Positions 42,194 to 47,115 of a DNA stretch of 47,115 nucleotides are shown one piece after another. This stretch comes from Opitutaceae bacterium (GTDB lineage Bacteria > Verrucomicrobiota > Verrucomicrobiia > Opitutales > Opitutaceae), in the NCBI GenBank assembly GCA_018667915.1, contig JABIRI010000259.1, positions 1-47,115 on the forward strand, given 5' to 3'. A program made the position numbers and the translations under genes. The notes beneath the pieces were generated by a model. The model did no database searches. It saw nothing but the letters and a program-made list of their open reading frames with translations, and was not told the DNA's origin. The number at the start of each line of letters is the position of its first letter. The first letter of the stretch is position 1.

Positions 42194-43152
42194 TCGATCC
42201 TAGTAAACGGGGTCATGTCGTTAATTCTTAATTTTTTTCGCTCATGATGCAAATAAACACGAGCAGACGCCGGTTTCCCCATACACAGCTCCTCGGCCAA
42301 CCAAACCACTGAAACCCCTAATTCGAGCTGAAGTCGTGCTGCGATCCCTACCTTCCATGCCGCTGCTTTACGGGCCCGGACCAGATCCTTCCGAGATCGA
42401 TGTGCCTCCGCCAACAACTCTTCCAAACGTAACACCCACCGTATCCTCATCGCCTCCTTCGGTTCCACATATTCTGCCGTCGGTTTAAGCGCTTCATCCG
42501 TGAGGCGCTCCTGAATCAACTTAGTTTTCCAATCAACCGATCCCACCGCCCAGCCTTCAAACAATTCCGTTCGCTCCTCCTCCCGTATATCATCCGACCC
42601 AAACCGCTCCCGCATAATTTTAGCATACTCTTTCCATCCCGATTCAGTATCCGCCAAGCCCATCGTTGCTAGCCATGGATTCGGATCTAACCCTCTGAAT
42701 TGCTGACTCTTCTCGAAACTAGCCCAACTGCTCCATCGAAAACTCGAAGCCTGATCTATTGCTATGATTCCCGCCCGAACTGGGTTCAAATGGATGTAAT
42801 TGGCCACCCTCGCCAATACCTCTTCGTTCTCCAGCAAGATGGCTCGATATCGCCCTTGAAACAAATGCCCTTGTTCACTCCTAAATCGATTGAACCGCAC
42901 TGCGAACGTGACTTGAAGCCGCTGCATCCCCGCAGCCAAATTCGGCTCCGGCGTCTGCACCGCTAAATGGAAGTGGTTTCGCATCACGGCATACGCACCC
43001 AATTTCCAACCAAACATCTCCACCGTCTCCTTCAGCGCCGTCACAAAAGTCTGTGCTGCCCCCGGTGAACCGAATACATCGGACCTATAATTGCCCCGAT
43101 TTATCACGTGATAAATCGCCCCGGGGTATTCAATTCGCGGTCGGCGGGCCAT
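42190..43152 (-). CDS. RAYT / IS200-like Y1 transposase
   Basis: A 320-residue single-strand transposase of the HUH class. The start MARRPRIEYPGAIYHVINRG is the standard RAYT beginning (nine further upstream codons are open). The HUH pair is in MRNHFHLAVQ (H60, H62), and the catalytic Tyr is likely Y119 in NYIHLNPVRAG. The C-terminal third is helical, with an HTH-like end (LGVSVVWLAEELCMGKPASA). The last residues INDMTPF are encoded by the element's own terminal repeat, and the final RIE and TGA by flanking DNA; the stop overlaps the topB start by 4 bases (ATGA). RAYTs move or maintain REP sequences. The gene looks intact. Confidence 0.88.
   Translation of the reverse strand: MARRPRIEYPGAIYHVINRGNYRSDVFGSPGAAQTFVTALKETVEMFGWKLGAYAVMRNHFHLAVQTPEPNLAAGMQRLQVTFAVRFNRFRSEQGHLFQGRYRAILLENEEVLARVANYIHLNPVRAGIIAIDQASSFRWSSWASFEKSQQFRGLDPNPWLATMGLADTESGWKEYAKIMRERFGSDDIREEERTELFEGWAVGSVDWKTKLIQERLTDEALKPTAEYVEPKEAMRIRWVLRLEELLAEAHRSRKDLVRARKAAAWKVGIAARLQLELGVSVVWLAEELCMGKPASARVYLHHERKKLRINDMTPFTRIE
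42203..42238 (+). repeat. Left terminal (REP-like) repeat, family A
   Basis: Begins GTAAACGGGGTCATGTCGTT and runs into a T-rich tract. On the minus strand it encodes the transposase C-terminus KKLRINDMTPF. It matches 3025-3061 and, inverted, 43189-43224 at about 30 of 36 positions. Confidence 0.88.
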
Positions 43153-43188
43153 TTCCCAAAAATCCAGCCCATTCTTCATATTCGACGC

Positions 43189-43224
43189 AATTTAATTAAG
43201 TATTAACGACATGACCCTATTTAC
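43189..43224 (-). repeat. Right terminal (REP-like) repeat, family A, inverted
   Basis: The plus-strand sequence ends ATTAACGACATGACCCTATTTAC. Its reverse complement aligns with the left end at about 30 of 36 positions. It lies upstream of the transposase start and 47 bases before the PQQ-dehydrogenase ATG. Confidence 0.88.
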
Positions 43225-43271
43225 GAGGTCTTTAAAATCGCATTACCTGCCTTCGAATATCTCACTCCTTC

Positions 43272-45452
43272 ATGCCCCGCCCAATTTCTGTCTTGTTCGG
43301 CTTAGTTTTGATGCTTGGCTTCAGCGGCACCGCCCAAGAACCCGAGCCCATCAACTACTGGGCGATCGAGAGCGCCGCCGAACGCGCCCAGCTGCCGCTG
43401 TATAAAACCATCCCCGCGGCCCTGCCCCACGAGCTTACGCCTGCAAACGAGCTGCCACCGCGCACGGACTATCGCGACTGGTATCGCTCGCATGGTGATC
43501 ACGCCGGAAGCCGCTACTCCGGCCTCACCCAGATCAATCGATCCAACGTCAAAAACCTCAAACCGGCCTGGACCTACCGTAGCCAAGACCTCCCTGAAAA
43601 ACCGGCCGCCACCCAAACCAATCCCATCATTGTCGATGGCGTGATGTATCTTCCCACCGTCGGCCATCACGTCGTGGCCGTCGATGCGACCAACGGCGAA
43701 GAACGTTGGCGCTTTGATCCGGGAGAACCTCCTTCCCAGCGCGGCATTTTTTACTGGCGCAATCCGCCTGCCGGAGACGGCGACCGCATCGTCTTCACCA
43801 GCGGCCTCAGACTCATCGCGCTCCTAGCCGACACCGGTGAACTCGACCCCACTTTCGGTGAAGCCGGGATCATCCCGATCGCCGACTCGTGCAAAGTGCC
43901 CGTCGTCGTCTTCGGCAACACCGTCGTCATCGCCGGAGCCAAGCGCCACGTCTACGGCTACGACGCGACCACCGGAGCCCAACGCTGGGTGTTCCATACC
44001 GTGCCCGAAGCGGGCGAATTCGGATCCGAGACGTGGCCCGATCCTGAGCCCGGCGCCAGTGCCAACGCGTGGTCCGGCATCACGCTCGATGAAGCTCGCG
44101 GCATCGTCTACGTCCCCACCGCTTCGCCCAAACCCAATTTCATGGGCGACCTGAATCAGGGCCAAAACCTGTTCGCCAATTGCATCATCGCCATCGACGT
44201 GAAAACCGGCGAACGCCTCTGGCATTTTCAGGAACTGCGCCACGACATTTGGGACAAAGACGTCTCCGCGCCACCCGTGCTCACCACCATCACGCGCGCC
44301 GGTCAACGCATCGACGTCGTCGCCCAGGTTACGAAGTCAGGCAATACCCTCCTCCTCGATCGCGTATCCGGAAAACCCATCTTCCCCTTCCGCCTCCGCC
44401 GCGCGCCCACCACCACGATCCCCGGCATGAAGACGTGGCCCTACCAGCCCGATGTCGAACTTCCTGAACCCTTCGGCACGCAGGAATACACGTTGGACGA
44501 CGTCACAAACATCTCGCCCGAAAGCCGCCAATACATCCTCGATATGTTCGAGCGCGATCGCGCCACGATGGGTTGGATGCTGCCCACCGCTCTGAACCGC
44601 CCCAACTTCATTCCCAACATCAATGGCGGAGCGGAATGGACGGGCGCCGCCACCGATCCGACCAACGGCATGCTCTACCTCAATTCCAACGAATATTCTT
44701 GGTATATCACCCTGACCCAACGGAAAGAGGACTTTGTCGACGAAACCAAACTCGACCCGACGCCCGGGCGCAAAATCTATGAGGTCACCTGTATCGTCTG
44801 CCATGGCCCCAACCGTGAAGGCACGGGCGAATATCCCGCTCTGATCAACCTCAACCGGCGCGCCACCGATCAAGACGTCATCGACATCCTACAAAACGGC
44901 AAAAACGTCATGCCGCCCGCCCCCCACATTCAGGGCCAGGACCTGAGCGACCTGGTCGACTACCTGATGGATCGCGATCGCCCCGTCACGAAACAAGCCA
45001 AGACCGATCAAGCCGATCGCCCCTACTACAAATTTCACGGCTTCAAACGCCTCCTCGATCAAGACGGCTACCACGGTAACAAACCACCTTGGGGCCTGCT
45101 CAACGCCATCGATCTGAACACCGGTAAAATCAAATGGCAGGTGCCCTTGGGGGAATACCCCGAGCTCACGAAAAGAGGTATCCCGATCACCGGCACCCGA
45201 AACTTTGGCGGCGCCTCTGTGACCGCCGGTGGGGTCATCTTTGTTTCCGGCACCCGCGACAGAAAGATCCGCGCCTTCGACGTCGATGACGGCACCCAAC
45301 TCTGGGAATACACCCTGCCCTTCGTCGGCTCCGCGCCGCCCAGTATCTACGAAGCCGACGGCAAACAATACATCGTCATTCCCTCCACCGGAGGCCGCTT
45401 CTTCCCCGAACAACCCAAAGGTGACGCCTACGTCGCCTTCGCCTTGGAGTAG
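43272..45452 (+). CDS. PQQ-dependent dehydrogenase with internal cytochrome c domain
   Basis: A periplasmic quinoprotein of 726 residues that would oxidise a sugar or alcohol with PQQ and pass electrons through its own haem. After the signal peptide (MPRPISVLFGLVLMLGFSGT) the eight-bladed propeller starts YRSHGDHAGSRYSGL. Blades include VVAVDATNGEERWRF, IIAIDVKTGERLWHFQ and LLNAIDLNTGKIKWQVPLG. A haem c domain (CIVCHG, C507-C510-H511, with a likely Met ligand in NVMPP) is inserted before the last blades, an arrangement seen in quinoprotein glucose-dehydrogenase-like proteins. Its upstream region is cut down to 47 bases by the RAYT element. No pqq biosynthesis genes are in the window. Confidence 0.9.
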   Translation: MPRPISVLFGLVLMLGFSGTAQEPEPINYWAIESAAERAQLPLYKTIPAALPHELTPANELPPRTDYRDWYRSHGDHAGSRYSGLTQINRSNVKNLKPAWTYRSQDLPEKPAATQTNPIIVDGVMYLPTVGHHVVAVDATNGEERWRFDPGEPPSQRGIFYWRNPPAGDGDRIVFTSGLRLIALLADTGELDPTFGEAGIIPIADSCKVPVVVFGNTVVIAGAKRHVYGYDATTGAQRWVFHTVPEAGEFGSETWPDPEPGASANAWSGITLDEARGIVYVPTASPKPNFMGDLNQGQNLFANCIIAIDVKTGERLWHFQELRHDIWDKDVSAPPVLTTITRAGQRIDVVAQVTKSGNTLLLDRVSGKPIFPFRLRRAPTTTIPGMKTWPYQPDVELPEPFGTQEYTLDDVTNISPESRQYILDMFERDRATMGWMLPTALNRPNFIPNINGGAEWTGAATDPTNGMLYLNSNEYSWYITLTQRKEDFVDETKLDPTPGRKIYEVTCIVCHGPNREGTGEYPALINLNRRATDQDVIDILQNGKNVMPPAPHIQGQDLSDLVDYLMDRDRPVTKQAKTDQADRPYYKFHGFKRLLDQDGYHGNKPPWGLLNAIDLNTGKIKWQVPLGEYPELTKRGIPITGTRNFGGASVTAGGVIFVSGTRDRKIRAFDVDDGTQLWEYTLPFVGSAPPSIYEADGKQYIVIPSTGGRFFPEQPKGDAYVAFALE

Positions 45453-45508
45453 GCTCAGTTCTCACAGATAACTTCGAGTCGCCTTCTCGAGCTTTCATCC
45501 TAGTTGGG

Positions 45509-45545
45509 TCTTTATCCTTTTGCGTTCGATCCCATTCAGGCCTCC
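45509..45545 (+). repeat. Dispersed repeat family B, copy 3
   Basis: TCTTTATCCTTTTGCGTTCG followed by ATCCCATTCAGGCCTCC, a diverged copy of 641-679 and 2542-2580 in the same orientation. It ends 11 bases before the CDGSH gene start, so it may contribute to that gene's leader. Confidence 0.75.
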
Positions 45546-45556
45546 GCTGAGCTCCT

Positions 45557-45730
45557 ATGGTAGATACCACCGATCAAAATAGCCCAGCTCCCAAGATGTG
45601 TGGTTGTGGCAAAACGCAAAGCTCAGAAGGCCACTGCGATGGCTCCCACGCGAAGCCCGACCGCAAGAAGTGTGGTTGCGGCAAGACCCAAGACCCACAG
45701 GGCTACTGTGACGGTTCGCACGCCAAGTAA
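45557..45730 (+). CDS. Tandem CDGSH iron-sulfur protein (57 residues)
   Basis: A tiny protein made of two CDGSH motifs and little else: CGCGKTQSSEGHCDGSH and, after a seven-residue linker, CGCGKTQDPQGYCDGSH. Each would hold one [2Fe-2S] cluster through three Cys and one His, in electron transfer or cluster delivery. In both motifs the third Cys comes ten positions after the second, one more than the usual C-x-C-x2-[ST]-x3-P-x-C-D-G-x-H pattern, and the Pro is not at the usual place. Start ATG 45557 (MVDTTDQNSPAPK) and stop TAA 45728. It is missed by a 60-codon length filter. It follows the PQQ dehydrogenase by 104 bases. Confidence 0.9.
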   Translation: MVDTTDQNSPAPKMCGCGKTQSSEGHCDGSHAKPDRKKCGCGKTQDPQGYCDGSHAK

Positions 45731-45867
45731 TCCGTCCCGCTGACCGCGGGTAATCCCGCCTCCTCATTTCCCAAGGCGCACCACCTCCGGCGCGCTTTCA
45801 TTTTGAGGAAAATGGACGCTCACGCCCACACGAGCTGCCCGAGATCTTCTCCGATCCGTCTTGTGGG

Positions 45868-45895
45868 ATTCTGCGGATATTCGCGCATTCTGCGG
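45868..45895. repeat. Short direct repeat ATTCTGCGG in the gap before the second PhyH gene
   Basis: ATTCTGCGG occurs at 45868 and again at 45887, separated by ATATTCGCGC. The stretch looks like a dispersed-repeat fragment. The remaining 45731-45985 holds no gene I can support. Confidence 0.45.
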
Positions 45896-45985
45896 TTATA
45901 GAAGCAGGCTGATGGCGACGCCGGAGGCGCGTGAACTTCGTTTCCTCCGTTCCCTTCTGTTAAATAACCTGCCTCACGGTGAGCC

Positions 45986-46756
45986 TCAGATCTTCCCGGC
46001 AACTTCGAGATCCGCCTTCAGCTTCTTCTGGTAGGCGGCCTGGGCTTCCTTATTTTCCCGGGCACGATCAGAAAGATAGACGAGTCCCATGGCTTTCCGG
46101 TCACGCGTCTCGGAGGTGTTTCCATCCGCCCAATGCACCGTCTTCGCTTCGTGCACGAGTAAGTCTCCGGGCTTCGCGCGCATCACCACTTCGTTGGCTT
46201 TATCGTCCTCGTTGGGGAAGTCGGTCAGGCCCTGGGAAAATCCGAGCGTATCGGTGCGCCCGTGCGGACGAAATCCTTTGAGATGTGAACCGGTCGAGTA
46301 ACGGACGCAGCCGTTCTCCTCGTCGACCTCCTCCAGCGCGAGCCACATGGTGAGACCTTCACAGGGTTCAATCATCCAGTAGTGACCATCCTGATGCGGC
46401 GGCGTAGGTGCGCCAATTTTGGCGGGCTTATTGAAAAACTGCATGTTGCGTGATGCGGTTTTGCGGCCGATCAACAACTCCGCCAGGCGCGTGAAATCAC
46501 TGTCACTCATCATGCGATCAAAAAAGGCGTCGTGCCGGTTCAACCGGATGAGTTGCCGGATGGCGTTCGAACGATCCTTCGACTCGTAGTATACATCCGA
46601 GTTCGGCAAACCGGGCACGATTTCAGCGATAAAACGATCCAAGTTTTCGAGCAGTTCTTTGAGGCTCTCCGCATCCAGAAATCCAGGGAGGCGGACATAG
46701 CCGTCACGATCATAATTGGCTTTGATTTGGGCAGCCTCGTTTTCGTCGAAAATCAT
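45986..46756 (-). CDS. Phytanoyl-CoA dioxygenase (PhyH) family protein
   Basis: A 256-residue Fe(II)/2-oxoglutarate dioxygenase. The iron ligands are PPHQDGHYW (His-x-Asp) and VHWADGN, and the 2-oxoglutarate Arg probably lies in ETRDRKAMGLVY; ENGCVRYSTGSH is the usual loop. It begins MIFDENEAAQIKANYDRDGY from ATG 46756. It differs strongly from the PhyH at 27905, so it is not a recent duplicate. The substrate is unknown; related PhyH proteins hydroxylate ectoine, amino acids or aromatic acids. Confidence 0.86.
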   Translation of the reverse strand: MIFDENEAAQIKANYDRDGYVRLPGFLDAESLKELLENLDRFIAEIVPGLPNSDVYYESKDRSNAIRQLIRLNRHDAFFDRMMSDSDFTRLAELLIGRKTASRNMQFFNKPAKIGAPTPPHQDGHYWMIEPCEGLTMWLALEEVDEENGCVRYSTGSHLKGFRPHGRTDTLGFSQGLTDFPNEDDKANEVVMRAKPGDLLVHEAKTVHWADGNTSETRDRKAMGLVYLSDRARENKEAQAAYQKKLKADLEVAGKI

Positions 46757-46964
46757 AGTGGGTAGGGGTCAGGCGGTTGGGGTAGAGTCCAGCTATGGCA
46801 GGGGTCGCTGATTCAGAAACAGTAAGAATCACTCCCTCGCGGATTACAAAACGTTTTAGACTGCAGTGTTATGTTTTTCCGAGACCCCTATCAGCTTCAC
46901 CGATGGGGGTATCATATCTTGCGATGACCGGTTGGGCGGCGAACCGTGCTAACCTCTCGGCGTT

Positions 46965-47115
46965 ATGAAATTGATCACACCTTTCCAATTCTTGTCTGCG
47001 CTCAAGTATCCCCGCGTTTTCACGCCCCAGGAGCCTTGCCTGCCTTGTTTGGCCAAGGAACTGGAAACCCCACCCTCGGCTTCGGATATCAATACGCGCA
47101 TCCGTCGTCACAATC
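46965..47115 (+). CDS. Unidentified protein, N-terminal part (runs off the window)
   Basis: An open frame from ATG 46965 runs to the end of the window (50 complete codons). It begins MKLITPFQFLSALKYPRVF and has a CLPC motif at residues 25-28. No signal peptide is clear. I do not recognise it. The upstream gap (46757-46964) shows no repeat. Confidence 0.5.
   Translation, partial: MKLITPFQFLSALKYPRVFTPQEPCLPCLAKELETPPSASDINTRIRRHN

Larger units (their letters stand above)
42203..43224. mobile_element. RAYT (REP-associated tyrosine transposase) element with inverted REP ends
   Basis: A ~1.02-kb unit consisting of one transposase gene between inverted 36-bp ends. The left end begins GTAAACGGGGTCATGTCG and the right end, read inward, GTAAATAGGGTCATGTCG. 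A solo copy of the same repeat occurs at 3025. The unit sits in the gap between divergent topB and PQQ-dehydrogenase genes, leaving only 9 and 47 bases on the two sides. No target duplication is visible, as expected for this class. Confidence 0.8.

Noticed and set aside
27905-46756. The two PhyH genes as a recent duplication
   Set aside because: Outside the iron motifs the proteins differ throughout, so they are old paralogues or separate families.
1-47115. CRISPR array
   Set aside because: The dispersed C/D repeats are not regularly spaced, vary in length and have no cas genes nearby.

Overview
The window looks like a piece of a Verrucomicrobiota chromosome, most likely an Opitutales/Opitutaceae-type genome. 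This placement is inferred from gene content and not from a marker gene. The supporting signs are moderately high GC, several formylglycine sulfatases, an exported Gfo/Idh/MocA oxidoreductase, DUF3179 and PhyH genes, a GH172 gene, a REP-associated transposase, and many short dispersed intergenic repeats. No rRNA, tRNA, CRISPR array, phage module or replication origin was seen.

Layout. At 1-0.6 kb the end of an IS3-type element has cut off the 5' part of a TonB-C-domain gene. At 0.7-2.4 kb is a sulfatase with C-terminal EF-hands, bracketed by two direct copies of a 39-bp repeat (family B). The stretch 2.4-15.2 kb is mixed: an NhaC antiporter, a CDP-alcohol phosphatidyltransferase, a hicBA pair, a heterodimeric ABC exporter, a second sulfatase, a zinc-ribbon membrane protein, a methyltransferase and a vapBC pair with a perfect operator-like palindrome. 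Its gaps are filled with related repeats (family C/D), which in places supply the end of a coding sequence. At 15.4-20.3 kb are a purple-acid-phosphatase-like enzyme, a DUF3179 protein and a coupled VOC/metallo-hydrolase pair.

The stretch 20.4-32.2 kb is a carbohydrate block. It has an MFS permease, a Gfo/Idh/MocA oxidoreductase and a PHP-type hydrolase in one tight operon, facing a sialidase-like gene. A zinc-type oxidoreductase, a GH172-type enzyme, a PhyH dioxygenase, a propeller glycosidase, an exported oxidoreductase and an SGNH esterase follow. Together they suggest extracellular trimming of a decorated glycan followed by uptake and oxidation of an unusual sugar, but no substrate can be named from sequence.

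At 32.5-39.8 kb are a c-type cytochrome gene whose signal peptide and haem domain lie in different frames, a DASS transporter, a DUF2490 barrel, several small proteins, a ferritin-like/membrane pair and a metallo-beta-lactamase homologue carrying the full subclass B1 zinc-ligand set. At 39.8-45.5 kb divergent topB and PQQ-dehydrogenase genes are separated only by a RAYT transposase element with 36-bp inverted ends; its ORF runs through its own end into the topB start codon. At 45.5-47.1 kb are a 57-residue tandem CDGSH protein, a second PhyH gene and the start of an unidentified gene.

The items most worth following up are the B1 metallo-beta-lactamase, the RAYT element in the topB/PQQ promoter gap, the split cytochrome gene, the tandem CDGSH protein with unusual spacing, and the repeats that extend or terminate coding sequences.
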